Shown here: positions 34,705 to 43,752 of the stretch, piece after piece
Numbering within the stretch: the stretch's first letter is position 1
Layout of the letters: every line of letters starts with the position of its first letter
Source: Ideonella oryzae
GTDB lineage: Bacteria > Pseudomonadota > Gammaproteobacteria > Burkholderiales > Burkholderiaceae_C
DNA: 64,000 bases
Direction: 5' to 3'
Assembly: GCF_024055665.1 (NCBI RefSeq)
Contig: NZ_JAMXMC010000001.1
Location: 434,001 to 498,000 of the forward strand
Position numbers and translations under genes: made by a program
Notes under the pieces: generated by a model
The model's input: the letters and a program-made list of their open reading frames with translations, nothing else
What the model was told of the DNA's origin: nothing
Databases searched by the model: none

Positions 34705-36273
34705 TCAGGCCGCCAGGCGGAAGGTGGCCACCAAGGCCTGCATCTCTGCCGCCTGGTGGCGCAGGCTCTCCGCGGCCGCGGCGGTTTCTTCCACCATGGC
34801 CGCGTTTTGCTGGGTGCCCTGGTCGAGCATGCCCACGGCCTCGTTGATCTGCCGGATGCCCGAGGCCTGGTGGTCGGTGGCCTGGTCGATCTCGCGGATC
34901 AACGCATTGACCTTCTCCACCCGCCCGACGATGTCGCGCATGGCCTCGCCGGCCTCGCTCACCAGCTGATTGCCGGCATCCACCTTCTCGACCGAGGTGG
35001 CGATGAGGGTCTTGATCTCGCGGGCGGCCTGGGCCGAGCGGCCGGCCAGACTGCGCACCTCACTGGCCACCACGGCAAAGCCGCGGCCTTGCTCTCCGGC
35101 GCGAGCCGCTTCCACGGCCGCATTCAAGGCCAGGATGTTGGTCTGGAAGGCGATGCCGTCAATCACACCGATGATGTCGGAGATGCGGGCGCTGGACTGG
35201 GCGATGTCCCGCATGGTGTCTTCCACCCGGCCCATCACCTGCCCGCCGCGCGAGGCGGCGGCGGCCGTGTCGCCGGCCAGGCCATTGGCCTCCCGGGCGC
35301 CCTGGGCGCTGGTCTGCACGCTGCCGTTCATCTCTTCCATCTGGGCACTGGTCTGCTCCAGCGCCGAGGCCTGGGTCTCGGTGCGGCTGGACAGGTCATG
35401 GCTGCCGGTGGAGATCTGTGCGGAGGCCGAAGCCACGCTCTCGGCGTTCTGGCGGACCGCGCCAATCAGGCGGACCAGGCTCGATTGCATTTGCTGCATC
35501 GAGGCCATGACACTGCCGGCCGGCACGGCGCCGCTGTGGGTCTGGCTGAGGTCACCCTCGGCCACGCGGCGGGCCACGGCGCTGAGCACGGTGGGCTCGG
35601 CGCCCAGCGCATTCAGCAGATGCCGCACGATCCAGATGCTCATCCCCACCGACACGGCCAGCGACAGCAGGGCCAGGATGGAGAAGCCCGTCTGCAGCCG
35701 TTCGACCAGTTGCATCGCTCCGGCGGTCAGCGCCTGTCGCCGGTCCTCGGTCAGCCCCTGGTACTCCCGCAGCGTCTTGTCCAGGCGCGCCAGCAGGGGC
35801 ACGCACTCGGCGTTGAGCTTGCCCACCGCTGCGTCACGCTCGCCGCGGGCGGTCAGGTCCAGGATGGCCAGGGCCACCGGGGCATAGCTGGCTTCCACAT
35901 CGATCAAGGCCTGGGCCTTGGCCTTGGCCGTGTCGGACATCTCATGCGCATCACGGACGAGCCCCTGGAACGCCGCCAGGTGCTTTTGCACATCCTCGTG
36001 GGCCGACCGCGCCTTGTCCAGGGCCTGCTGACGTCCCGCGGCATCGGTGGCCAGCAAGGCGTTGCGGGCCTCGATGGCACGCTGCTCCATGGCCTGCCCC
36101 AGCTGCGCCGCAGCACGGGAGCGCTGGTCCACGCCCGAGAAATAGCCCGAGAAGGTTTCGTGAACGTCGTGCAGCCCCCACATCGCGGTGGCCGCCACCA
36201 GCAGGCACAGCGCCGCCAGCGTGCCAAAGCCTCCCCGCAGCTGAGCACGCACGCTCCAGCCTTGTTTGCTCAT
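34705..36273 (-). CDS. methyl-accepting chemotaxis protein
   Basis: A 522-residue chemoreceptor with TM1 at about 13-33, a four-helix periplasmic domain (repeated [23 protein letters not shown]-type helices), TM2 at about 190-212, HAMP, and a signalling domain with the tip sequence [20 protein letters not shown]. The C-terminus VATFRLAA lacks a CheR-binding pentapeptide. ATG at 36273 follows AGGAG. A perfect inverted repeat TTGTCCGAT-N10-ATCGGACAA begins 32 bases upstream, so it probably has dedicated regulation rather than the FliA-type promoter seen at the other receptor gene. Ligand unknown. Confidence 0.95.
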   Translation of the reverse strand: MSKQGWSVRAQLRGGFGTLAALCLLVAATAMWGLHDVHETFSGYFSGVDQRSRAAAQLGQAMEQRAIEARNALLATDAAGRQQALDKARSAHEDVQKHLAAFQGLVRDAHEMSDTAKAKAQALIDVEASYAPVALAILDLTARGERDAAVGKLNAECVPLLARLDKTLREYQGLTEDRRQALTAGAMQLVERLQTGFSILALLSLAVSVGMSIWIVRHLLNALGAEPTVLSAVARRVAEGDLSQTHSGAVPAGSVMASMQQMQSSLVRLIGAVRQNAESVASASAQISTGSHDLSSRTETQASALEQTSAQMEEMNGSVQTSAQGAREANGLAGDTAAAASRGGQVMGRVEDTMRDIAQSSARISDIIGVIDGIAFQTNILALNAAVEAARAGEQGRGFAVVASEVRSLAGRSAQAAREIKTLIATSVEKVDAGNQLVSEAGEAMRDIVGRVEKVNALIREIDQATDHQASGIRQINEAVGMLDQGTQQNAAMVEETAAAAESLRHQAAEMQALVATFRLAA

Positions 36274-36600
36274 TCCGTACTCCTGAATCGGTGATTGGAC
36301 ATTCTTGTCCGATAGATCCATCCATCGGACAATGGTCAGAAATGCCTGACGCATCTTCGGCAGAAACCTCGCCGGGGAAGAGGCCGAAATGCACCGCGAA
36401 ATCGGCCCTTCTGGCAACAAGTCACAGATCCCCCAAAGAATGCATGCGCCAGGCGACTGACACACATCAACCCTCCCCCGTTTCAGAGGGCTGACCAGCA
36501 TGGACAGGGTCGACGACCTGGGGTGTCATGCCGCGGGCCCCCTGTGCTCTCTGTGCCCCTCCTTTCTGTGCCCTCAAGCCCCTTGATTCCCGCAGTTCCC
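36274..36600. other. gene-free stretch between divergent chemoreceptor and TonB receptor genes
   Basis: About 330 bases contain the inverted repeat at 36305-36332 and otherwise no recognisable RNA, repeat or conserved small ORF. No Fur-box-like AT-rich palindrome is evident ahead of the TonB receptor gene. Confidence 0.5.
36305..36332. promoter_or_regulatory. nine-base inverted repeat, probable operator of the chemoreceptor gene
   Basis: TTGTCCGAT at 36305-36313 and ATCGGACAA at 36324-36332 are perfect inverted arms with a ten-base centre, one helical turn plus, typical for a dimeric regulator. Located 32 bases upstream of the chemoreceptor start. Confidence 0.5.
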
Positions 36601-38805
36601 ATGCACACCATGTCCTTGCCTTCTTCCCGTTCCGCCACGATGCCCGCGCCAGGGCGGCACCGGTCCACCGTGCCCCACCCTGTGCTGGCCGTGGCCATCG
36701 CCTGCGCGGTCCTGTGCGCGCAAGCCCGGGCCCAGGTCCAGACCCATGACCTGGGCACCGTCGTGGTGACGGCCACCCGCACCGCCCAGCCCGCGTTCGA
36801 CATCCCCGCCTCGATCGACGCGCTGGACGCCGACGTCCTGAACGCCAGCCAGTTGCAGGTCAACCTGTCGGAGTCGCTGGCCCGGGTGCCGGGCATCGTG
36901 GCCCAGAACCGCCAGAACTACGCCCAGGACCTGCAGATCTCCTCGCGCGGCTTCGGCGCCCGCTCCACCTTCGGCGTGCGTGGCCTGCGCCTGTTCGTCG
37001 ATGGCATCCCCGCCACCATGCCCGACGGCCAGGGCCAGACCTCGCACATCGACCTCACCTCGGCCGAACGCATCGAGGTGCTGCGCGGTCCCTTCTCGTC
37101 GCTGTACGGCAACTCCTCGGGCGGCGTGGTCAACGTCTTCACCCAGGACGGTGGCCCGGACACGGTGGCCGAGCTGTCGGCCGCCTTCGGCAGCGACCAC
37201 GCGCACCGCGTGGGCGTGCAGCTCAGCGGCCAGCAGGGCGCCGCCCAGTACCTCATCAGCGCCAACCACTTCCAGACCGATGGCTACCGCGACCACAGCG
37301 CGGCCGAGCGCACCACCTTCAACGGCAAGTTCAGCCTGGCCACCAGCGAGGACACCCGCTGGACCCTGGTGCTCAACAGCGTGGACATGCCCGAGGCCCA
37401 GGACCCGCTGGGCCTGACCCGCGCCGACTGGCAGGCCGACCCGCGCCAGGTGGCCAGCGTGGCCACGCTCTACAACACCCGCAAGTCGGTCAACCAGAGC
37501 CAGGCCGGCCTGATCCTGAACCAGCGCCTGGGCCGCGACGACCGCCTGCAGTGGACCAGCTACTACGGCGAACGCGAGACGGTGCAGTACCAGTCCATCC
37601 CGCCCACCAGCCAGCAGGCGGCCAGCAGCCCCGGCGGCGTCATCGATCTGTCGCGCAACTACTGGGGCCAGGACCTGCGCTGGACCCACAGCGGCACACT
37701 GCTGGCGCGGCCGCTGGAGTTCACCGCGGGCCTGAGCGACGACATCCTCAACGAGCACCGCCTGGGCTTCCAGAGCTTCACCGGCCCGGCGGCCGACCCC
37801 GACGCGCTGGGCGTGGAAGGCACGCTGCGCCGCAATGAGCTCAACCGGGTGAGCAGCTTCGACCAGTACCTGCAGGCCAACTGGGCCTTTGCCAGCGACT
37901 GGAACGCGCTGCTGGGCCTGCGGCATTCCAAGGTCGGCTTCGTCTCGTCCGACCGCTACCTGAACAACGGCAACGACAGCGGCAGCACCACCTACGAGGC
38001 CAGCACCCCGGTGGCCGGCCTGATGTACAAGCTCTCGCCGGACCTGCACCTCTACGCCTCCTTCGGCCGCGGCTTCGAGACGCCCACCTTCAACGAACTG
38101 GCCTACCGGCCGGGCGGCGGTGGCCTGAACTTCGGCCTGTCGCCGGCCACCAGCCGGCAGTGGGAACTGGGCGCCAAGACCCGCTGGGACGGCTGGGCCG
38201 GCCCCTGGCTGGCCAACATCGCCTACTACGAGGCCCGCACCAACCACGAGATCGCGGTGCTGACCAACAGCGGCGGCCGCTCCACCTTCCAGAACGTGGG
38301 CCGCACCCTGCGCCAGGGCCTGGACGCCAGCCTGACCGGCCCGCTGGGCCACGACCTGTGGTGGTACGCCGCGCTGGCCACGCTGGACGCCCGCTACCGC
38401 GACAGCTTCCTCACCTGCACGGCCGCGCCCTGCACCACGCCTTCGGTCGAAGTGGCCGCTGGCAAGCGCATCCCCGGCATCCCGGACCTCACCTTCTACA
38501 CCGAGCTGCAGTGGCGCCCGCAGGCCAGCGGTTTCGAAGGCGCCGTGGAGTTCCGCCAGGTCGGCAAGGTCTCTGTGGACGACCGCAACACCGATGCCGC
38601 GCCGGCCTACGGTGTGGTCAACCTGCGGGTGTCCTGGACCCAGAAGGCCGGTGGCTGGACGCTGCGCGAGTTCGCCCGCCTGGACAACGTGGCCGACCGG
38701 CACTATGCCGGCTCGGTCATCGTCAACGAGGGCAACAGCCGCTTCTTCGAGCCCGCGCCCGGCCGCACCTGGCTGCTGGGCCTGAACGCCGGCTACACCT
38801 TCTGA
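36601..38805 (+). CDS. TonB-dependent outer-membrane receptor
   Basis: About 734 residues. Signal peptide to the AQARAQ site (about 45). The TonB box region LGTVVVTATRT is followed by the plug domain (to about 180) with ISSRGFGARSTFGVRGLRLFVDGIPATMPDGQGQ and IEVLRGPFSSLYGNSSGGVVNVFT, the classic plug signature. A 22-strand barrel ends in aromatic Phe (LGLNAGYTF). It imports a substrate such as a ferric siderophore or other large ligand using TonB energy; PDGQGQ resembles FecA/PupB-like receptors, but the ligand is not assignable. No FecIR-type sigma/anti-sigma genes are adjacent. The start is uncertain (ATG 36601 or 36610); an NsrR-type regulator follows. Confidence 0.93.
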   Translation: MHTMSLPSSRSATMPAPGRHRSTVPHPVLAVAIACAVLCAQARAQVQTHDLGTVVVTATRTAQPAFDIPASIDALDADVLNASQLQVNLSESLARVPGIVAQNRQNYAQDLQISSRGFGARSTFGVRGLRLFVDGIPATMPDGQGQTSHIDLTSAERIEVLRGPFSSLYGNSSGGVVNVFTQDGGPDTVAELSAAFGSDHAHRVGVQLSGQQGAAQYLISANHFQTDGYRDHSAAERTTFNGKFSLATSEDTRWTLVLNSVDMPEAQDPLGLTRADWQADPRQVASVATLYNTRKSVNQSQAGLILNQRLGRDDRLQWTSYYGERETVQYQSIPPTSQQAASSPGGVIDLSRNYWGQDLRWTHSGTLLARPLEFTAGLSDDILNEHRLGFQSFTGPAADPDALGVEGTLRRNELNRVSSFDQYLQANWAFASDWNALLGLRHSKVGFVSSDRYLNNGNDSGSTTYEASTPVAGLMYKLSPDLHLYASFGRGFETPTFNELAYRPGGGGLNFGLSPATSRQWELGAKTRWDGWAGPWLANIAYYEARTNHEIAVLTNSGGRSTFQNVGRTLRQGLDASLTGPLGHDLWWYAALATLDARYRDSFLTCTAAPCTTPSVEVAAGKRIPGIPDLTFYTELQWRPQASGFEGAVEFRQVGKVSVDDRNTDAAPAYGVVNLRVSWTQKAGGWTLREFARLDNVADRHYAGSVIVNEGNSRFFEPAPGRTWLLGLNAGYTF

Positions 38806-38848
38806 GGCCGGCGCCCGCCCTGGTCACAATCGCATCCAGGAGACTGTG

Positions 38849-39313
38849 ATGCGACTGACCGCGATGACCGACTATGCCCTGCGGCTGCTGATGCACCTGG
38901 GGCAGCACCCGCAGCGCCTGTGCACCATTGCCGAGGTGGCGCAGGTGCACGGCATCTCGCAGGCCCACCTGATGAAAATCACCCACCTGCTGAGCCAGCA
39001 GGGCTGGGTCACCACGGTGCGCGGCAAGGGCGGGGGGATGCGGCTGGCACGGGCGCCGCAGGACATCGTGCTCGGCGCCCTGGTGCGCTCGATCGAGCCG
39101 GATTTCCAGTTGGTCGAGTGCATGGGCCCTCCGCACGAACATGGCTGCCTGCTGACCGGTCAATGCCGGCTGGCCGGCGTGTTCGACAGCGCGCTGGCGG
39201 CCTTTCTCGCCTGCCTGGATGCGCAGACCCTGGCCGATGTGCTACCCCCCACCCACCCGGCCAAGGCCGGTGTGCGCGTGGCCCTGCCCGTGGCGGGTGC
39301 ACATCGGCGCTGA
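38849..39313 (+). CDS. nsrR: NsrR-type Rrf2-family iron-sulfur regulator
   Basis: A 154-residue repressor with an N-terminal winged helix (MRLTAMTDYALRLLMHL...TIAEVAQVHGISQAHLMKITHLLSQQGWVTTVRGKGGG). Three Cys at 91, 100 and 106 in VECMGPPHEHGC...GQCRL fit the NsrR pattern ECFxxxxxxCxxxxxCxL that holds a nitric-oxide-sensitive Fe-S cluster. Expected targets are NO-detoxification genes; none adjoins it. AGGAG precedes the ATG; a GTG three bases upstream is an alternative. It follows the TonB receptor gene by 43 bases, so a role in iron uptake is also conceivable. Confidence 0.85.
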   Translation: MRLTAMTDYALRLLMHLGQHPQRLCTIAEVAQVHGISQAHLMKITHLLSQQGWVTTVRGKGGGMRLARAPQDIVLGALVRSIEPDFQLVECMGPPHEHGCLLTGQCRLAGVFDSALAAFLACLDAQTLADVLPPTHPAKAGVRVALPVAGAHRR

Positions 39314-39331
39314 CTTTCGGCCCGACAGGCC

Positions 39332-42013
39332 TCAGGGCGCCAGGTGCCGCAGCGGCACGCCCATGTCCTGCCAGTCCTCGGGGTGGCAGGTGAACAGCAG
39401 CACCTGGTGGCGCTGCGCGGCATCGAACAGCACCCGCTTCATCTGGGCCAGCCGGCCGGCGTCGCTGTGCACCAGCGCGTCGTCCAGGATCAGCAGCGTG
39501 GGCCGGCCGGCCTCGCGCAGCAGATCGGCATAGGCGAAGCGGGCAATCAGGCCCAGCTGCTCGCGCGCGCCGAAGCTCAGCTCGTCCACCGCCCCGGCCT
39601 CGGGCTGGCCCTGCGGGCCCGGGCGCAGCAGCTGGCCCGGCGCCAGCGCCTCGGTGATCTCCACCCGCGCCCCCGGCAGCAGCAGCGGCAGGTAGTGCTG
39701 CAGGCGCTGCTGCAGCGGCGCCTGCAGTCGGGCCAGCGTGGCCTGGCGCTTGGCATCCAGCGTGCGGCACAGCCAGTCCAGCGCGCGGGCGCGGCGCTGC
39801 AGCTCGGCCACGCGCCGGGCCACCCGGGCCTGCTCGCCGGCCAGGGTGTCGCGCTGTTCTTCCAGCCCCAGCGCGCCGGCCTGCTGCAGCGTGGCGGCGC
39901 GCACCTGCAGATCGGACGCGCGCTGCTGGTGCTGGCCCAGGCGCTGGCCCACGCTGGCCTGCAGGCGGGCGATGTCCTGGGCCACGATGTCCGGCCGGGC
40001 CTCGGCCAGCGCGGCCTGGGCCTGGGCGATGCGCGCGGCCAGCGCCGCCTCCTCGCCCTGCACGGCCAGCAGCTGCTGCTGGGCCTGGGCCTGGCGGGCC
40101 TGGCGGGCCGGGTCGTCCAGGGCGGCCTGGGCCGACTGCTGTTCCTGCCGGGCCGTGGCCAGGCGGGACTGGGCCGCCGCCAGCGCGGCCTGGGCCTGGG
40201 CCAGGTCTTGCTGGGTGCGCTGCTCGGCCTGGCGTGCGGCGTCCAGCCGGGCTTCGGCGGCCTCGGGGCTCTCGGCCGCCTCGATCGACTCGGTGGTGGC
40301 CTCGGCCGGCAGCGGCGCCAGCCGGCCCAGGGCCTGCTCGGTCGCCTCGGCCCGCCCTTCGGCCTGGGCCAGCGCCGCGCGCAAGGCCTCCAGCCCCTGA
40401 GGCGCCACATTGGCCAGGGCCTGCTGGGCCAGCTGGTGGCGGGTCTGCCATTCGGCATGGGCCAGGGCGCGGGCCTCGGCCTCGGCCAGGTCGGCCAGGC
40501 CCAGACGCTGCAGCGCGGCCTGCAAGGCCGCCTGGGCCTCGGCCTGGGCGGCGGCGCGCGCGGCCAGGTCCTGCCCGCCGGGGGTGATGGTGAGCTCGCC
40601 ACCGCCCGGCAGGGTCAGCGTGGCCGGTGCGTCCAGCAGCTGCTCGCCCTGGCCTTGCAGGGCCTGGGTGCCTGCGGCCGTGCGCAGGGCCAGCGGCGGG
40701 CCCGGCGGCAGGGTGAACTGCAGGCGGGTGGCCACGGCCTGGCGGCGCAGCTCGGCGTCGCGCCAAGCGCGTTCCAGGCCGCGCAGCTGCTGGAGCTGGG
40801 TGGCGCCGAAGGGCTGGGCGGCCGGCTGGCGACGCAGTTCGTCCAGCACCGCCTGGGCGGTCTGGGCCTGGTCCAGGGCGGCGCGGCCCTGGGCCAGCTG
40901 CGTGCGGGCCTCGTCGCGCTGCCGGGCCAGCAGGGCTCGTTGTTGGGCCTGGCGGGCGCGGTTCAGCGCGTCGCGGGCGGCGGCGCTGGCGGCCTGCGCG
41001 GCTTGCCAGGGGGCCTGGGCGGCCCGGGCCGCGGCCTGGGCATCGGCCTCCTGGCGGGTGGCCTCGTCCAGGGCCTGCTGGCGCTGGGCCAGCGCGGCCT
41101 GCAGCTGGGTGCCCTGGGCCAGCTGGGTCAGCAGCAGCTCGCGGGTCTGCGCCAGCTGGGTCTGGCGGGCCAGGTCGGTGGCCAGCTGGGCCTGCTGGGC
41201 CTGCAGCTCGGTCTGGCGGGCCCGCGCCGCGTCCAGCTGGGCCTGCAGGGCCTCCCAGGGGCGGGCAGCCTCGTCGGCGGCATGCTGCTGGCGCAGCGCG
41301 GCCAGCTCGTCCACCTGCTGGCGGTAGGCCTGGATCTGGCGGTCCAGCGCCTCGCGCTCGGCGGCCAGGGCCTCGCCCTGCCTGATCAGCTGGGCGAGCT
41401 CGCCGGTGGGGGCGCCGCCCTTGGGAGTCAGCAGCAACTGGCGCTGGGCGCGCAACCGTTCCAGCAGTTCGTCGCCGCCGCTGGCGGCCAGGGCGCCGCC
41501 GGCCTGGCCAGCCTGACCAGCCAGGGCGTCGTGCAGGTAGTCGCGCGCGGGGTCCACATCCAGGCGCTGGCCCTCGCCCTGCTCCACCCACAGCAGGCCG
41601 GGGATGCCCCAGTTCTGCGGCTTGCTCTCGCCCTTGAGGGCGTAGGAGAAGCCGAAGCGCTGGGCCAGCCAGTCCTCGGCCTCGGCGCCTTCGTGGCGCT
41701 GGCCGGCCCACTGCAGCTCGCAGCGCTTGCGGGCCAGGAAGGTCTTGCGCAGCTGGCCGGCCTGGCCGTCGAGCAGGAAGTCCAGCTCGATGGTGGGCGC
41801 GGCGGCGCTGTCGCCGTGCGGGCGCAGGTGCTCGGCCGCGTTGGAGCGGTGGCGTTCGAAGAAGGCGGCGCGGAGGGCCCGCACCAGGGTGCTCTTGCCG
41901 GCCTCGTTGGGGCCGGCCAGGATGTTCAGGCCCGGCGTCAGGCCGGCCAGTTCGAAGGGCTGGCGGAAGCGCCGCAGCTGCTCGACGCGCAGGCGGGTGA
42001 GTTGCAGCGTCAT
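39332..42013 (-). CDS. SbcC/RecN-like AAA ATPase of a DNA repair nuclease pair
   Basis: An 893-residue ATPase. The N-terminal half-site begins LTRLRVEQLRRFRQPFEL and has Walker A GPNEAGKST (about 31). An extremely Ala/Gln-rich coiled-coil arm of about 600 residues follows. The C-terminal half-site has the ABC signature-like DELSFGAREQLGLIARFAYAD and Walker B LLILDDALVHSD. No central CxxC zinc hook is evident. This is the YhaN/SbcC-like layout for ATP-driven unwinding or tethering of DNA ends. It lies one base after the metallophosphoesterase gene, forming an Mre11/Rad50-type operon. Confidence 0.9.
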   Translation of the reverse strand: MTLQLTRLRVEQLRRFRQPFELAGLTPGLNILAGPNEAGKSTLVRALRAAFFERHRSNAAEHLRPHGDSAAAPTIELDFLLDGQAGQLRKTFLARKRCELQWAGQRHEGAEAEDWLAQRFGFSYALKGESKPQNWGIPGLLWVEQGEGQRLDVDPARDYLHDALAGQAGQAGGALAASGGDELLERLRAQRQLLLTPKGGAPTGELAQLIRQGEALAAEREALDRQIQAYRQQVDELAALRQQHAADEAARPWEALQAQLDAARARQTELQAQQAQLATDLARQTQLAQTRELLLTQLAQGTQLQAALAQRQQALDEATRQEADAQAAARAAQAPWQAAQAASAAARDALNRARQAQQRALLARQRDEARTQLAQGRAALDQAQTAQAVLDELRRQPAAQPFGATQLQQLRGLERAWRDAELRRQAVATRLQFTLPPGPPLALRTAAGTQALQGQGEQLLDAPATLTLPGGGELTITPGGQDLAARAAAQAEAQAALQAALQRLGLADLAEAEARALAHAEWQTRHQLAQQALANVAPQGLEALRAALAQAEGRAEATEQALGRLAPLPAEATTESIEAAESPEAAEARLDAARQAEQRTQQDLAQAQAALAAAQSRLATARQEQQSAQAALDDPARQARQAQAQQQLLAVQGEEAALAARIAQAQAALAEARPDIVAQDIARLQASVGQRLGQHQQRASDLQVRAATLQQAGALGLEEQRDTLAGEQARVARRVAELQRRARALDWLCRTLDAKRQATLARLQAPLQQRLQHYLPLLLPGARVEITEALAPGQLLRPGPQGQPEAGAVDELSFGAREQLGLIARFAYADLLREAGRPTLLILDDALVHSDAGRLAQMKRVLFDAAQRHQVLLFTCHPEDWQDMGVPLRHLAP

Positions 42014-42014
42014 C

Positions 42015-43166
42015 TCAGCGTCCCTCCCCGCCAGAGGCACCGGCCGCCGGCCGGGCCAGCAGCTCGGCGGCCAGCAGGGCCAGCGCGTCCTGCGCGGTTT
42101 CGCGGGCGGCCTCGTCCAGGCCCGGGGCGGCCAGGGTCTGGCGCAGCTCGGCCAGCACCTCGCCCAGGTAGCCGTCGGCCTGCAGGGCGGCCAGGTCCTC
42201 CTCGGTGGGCTGCAGGCGCAGCGCACCCAGGTCGGCCTGCAGGTGCCGGGCCTGGGCCTCGGCCCGGGCCAGGGCGGCCTGTAGCCGCTGCAGGCCGGCC
42301 AGGTCGGTGGCGCCGCTCACGCTCAGGTCGATCACGTCCTGCGGGCCCAGGGCGTCCAGCCGGGCCAGCAGGGCGTCCAGGTCGCTGGGCACCTGCAGGG
42401 CCACCGGCCAGGCGGCCCAGCGGAACTGGCCCACTGGCAACGGCGTGATCCGCGGCTCGGCGCCGGGTGCGTCGATCTCCACCAGCAGGGCCTGACCGGC
42501 CTCGGCCGAGCGGAAGCGGTCGGGCTCGGGCGTGCCGCTGTAGGCCAGGCGGGGGCTGACGATCTTGCAGCCGTGCCAGTCGCCCAGGGCCAGGTAGTCC
42601 AGCCGGGCGGTCCGGGGTCGGTCCGGGGCGATGGGGTTGGGCGCGTCGATGTCCTCGGCCAGCAGGCCCTGCACGCTGCCGTGGGCCAGGCCGATGCGCA
42701 GCAGGCCGGCGGGCGTCTCGGCGCTGTCGAACCACTGGGTGGTGTCGGCGAAGGTGTGGCGCTGGGTCAGCGGCGCGGGCAGCACCGCAAAGCCAGCATC
42801 CGGGAAGACCCGCACTTCGGGCGTGAGAAGCAGATGAATGTTCGGTGACAGCACGCCCATCCGTTCGGCCCGGGTCCAGACGCTTTCCGTCAAGGCGGCG
42901 TCATGGTTGCCCGGCAGCAGCAGCCAGGGGCCGCGGTAGCCGGCCATGGCGTTGAACAGCCGGCGCACGGTGCGCTCGCTGACGGTCTGGGCGTCGAAGA
43001 CGTCGCCGGCCACCAGCACGGCGTCGACGCAGTGCGTGGTGGCCAGGGCCGCCAGGCGCTCGACGGCACTCAGCCGCGCCTCGGCCAGGGGGACGGCGTT
43101 GTCGGCATGCAACGTCTGGAACAGGCGGCCGATCTGCCAGTCGGCGGTGTGGACAAAGCGTGACAA
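42015..43166 (-). CDS. SbcD/YhaO-like metallophosphoesterase, DNA repair exonuclease
   Basis: A 383-residue Mre11-type nuclease. Metal-binding motifs occur in order: HTADWQIG (Asp-His region), AGDVFD, LLPGNHD, LAHGSVQG and ALGDWHG. All five calcineurin-like motifs are present, so it should be active on DNA ends with Mn2+. The C-terminal about 140 residues are helical and likely contact the ATPase partner encoded immediately downstream. It begins MSRFVHTADW, with a good match to YhaO/SbcD starts. Confidence 0.92.
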   Translation of the reverse strand: MSRFVHTADWQIGRLFQTLHADNAVPLAEARLSAVERLAALATTHCVDAVLVAGDVFDAQTVSERTVRRLFNAMAGYRGPWLLLPGNHDAALTESVWTRAERMGVLSPNIHLLLTPEVRVFPDAGFAVLPAPLTQRHTFADTTQWFDSAETPAGLLRIGLAHGSVQGLLAEDIDAPNPIAPDRPRTARLDYLALGDWHGCKIVSPRLAYSGTPEPDRFRSAEAGQALLVEIDAPGAEPRITPLPVGQFRWAAWPVALQVPSDLDALLARLDALGPQDVIDLSVSGATDLAGLQRLQAALARAEAQARHLQADLGALRLQPTEEDLAALQADGYLGEVLAELRQTLAAPGLDEAARETAQDALALLAAELLARPAAGASGGEGR

Positions 43167-43252
43167 ATGAACGGGCTCCGGGCTGAAACGCCCCTCAACA
43201 TAACTTCACAGAGGACGAAACAAGGGTCAGCGGAGGATTCTCGATGGTCAGG

Positions 43253-43269
43253 GGCTCAGGCCCTGAGCC
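43253..43269. repeat. short palindrome
   Basis: GGCTCAGG-C-CCTGAGCC is a perfect eight-base-arm palindrome in the 276-base space between the SbcD-like gene and the small gene at 43443. Possible operator; nothing else recognisable is in this spacer. Confidence 0.35.
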
Positions 43270-43442
43270 AGCAGGAGGGGGTGAGACCCAACGTGTCAGG
43301 CAAATTCCTACATCCGCTTTGGGGATGAGCCGACTCGGAAGTGGTCAAGTCGCTTCTACAGTGGAACCATCGAGCTCTGCAGTACTCCCTCGATTTGACA
43401 CCACGAACACAAACCGACCGCCAACCGCCACAGGAGACCGCC

Positions 43443-43640
43443 ATGACTCTGCCCGCGAACCGCCCCGATACCGCTCCGGCCGCGCCCAAGATGCAGCGGC
43501 GCTGGTGGTCCCGCAGCAAGCCGGTGGTCGTCGGACCGGCCGACAGCACCGAGTTCGAGCTGGGCTACGAGTCGGCTCAGCCCTGGCTGTTGGGCGCCGA
43601 TCTGGCCGATGCGGCCCCGCAGATCGAGTTGCCGCGCTGA
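43443..43640 (+). CDS. 65-residue hypothetical protein
   Basis: A small basic-then-acidic soluble protein with a Trp pair (QRRWWSRSKP) and a terminal segment TEFELGYESAQPWLLGADLADAAPQIELPR. AGGAG stands correctly before the ATG. A 17-bp terminator follows 32 bases after the stop, so it has its own transcript. I do not recognise a family. Confidence 0.72.
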   Translation: MTLPANRPDTAPAAPKMQRRWWSRSKPVVVGPADSTEFELGYESAQPWLLGADLADAAPQIELPR

Positions 43641-43671
43641 ACCCGGGCTGATCCGCTTCTGAACTGTTTCC

Positions 43672-43714
43672 CGCGAGGGGGCCGGTGCGTCATGCACCGG
43701 CCCCCTCGCGTTTT
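43672..43714 (+). terminator. very strong factor-independent terminator
   Basis: A perfect 17-bp stem (43672-43688 with 43694-43710), a five-base loop and then TTTT. It ends the transcript of the small gene at 43443-43640 and insulates gspA. As the stem is symmetrical it could also act on the opposite strand, but that lacks a run of T. Confidence 0.92.
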
Positions 43715-43752
43715 GGGGTATCCCCTGCGGCGGGCCGGTTATCCTGCGTGCC

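Noticed and set aside
36523-36600. Upstream start for the TonB-dependent receptor
   Set aside because: Residues encoded before 36601 are Pro/Ser/Cys-rich and would precede the signal peptide by too far; no ribosome-binding site supports it.
39344-42448. Plus-strand open frame of 1,034 codons opposite the SbcC-like gene
   Set aside because: Composition is Leu/Gly/Gln/Arg repeats mirroring the Ala/Gln coiled coil of the real gene; no motifs.
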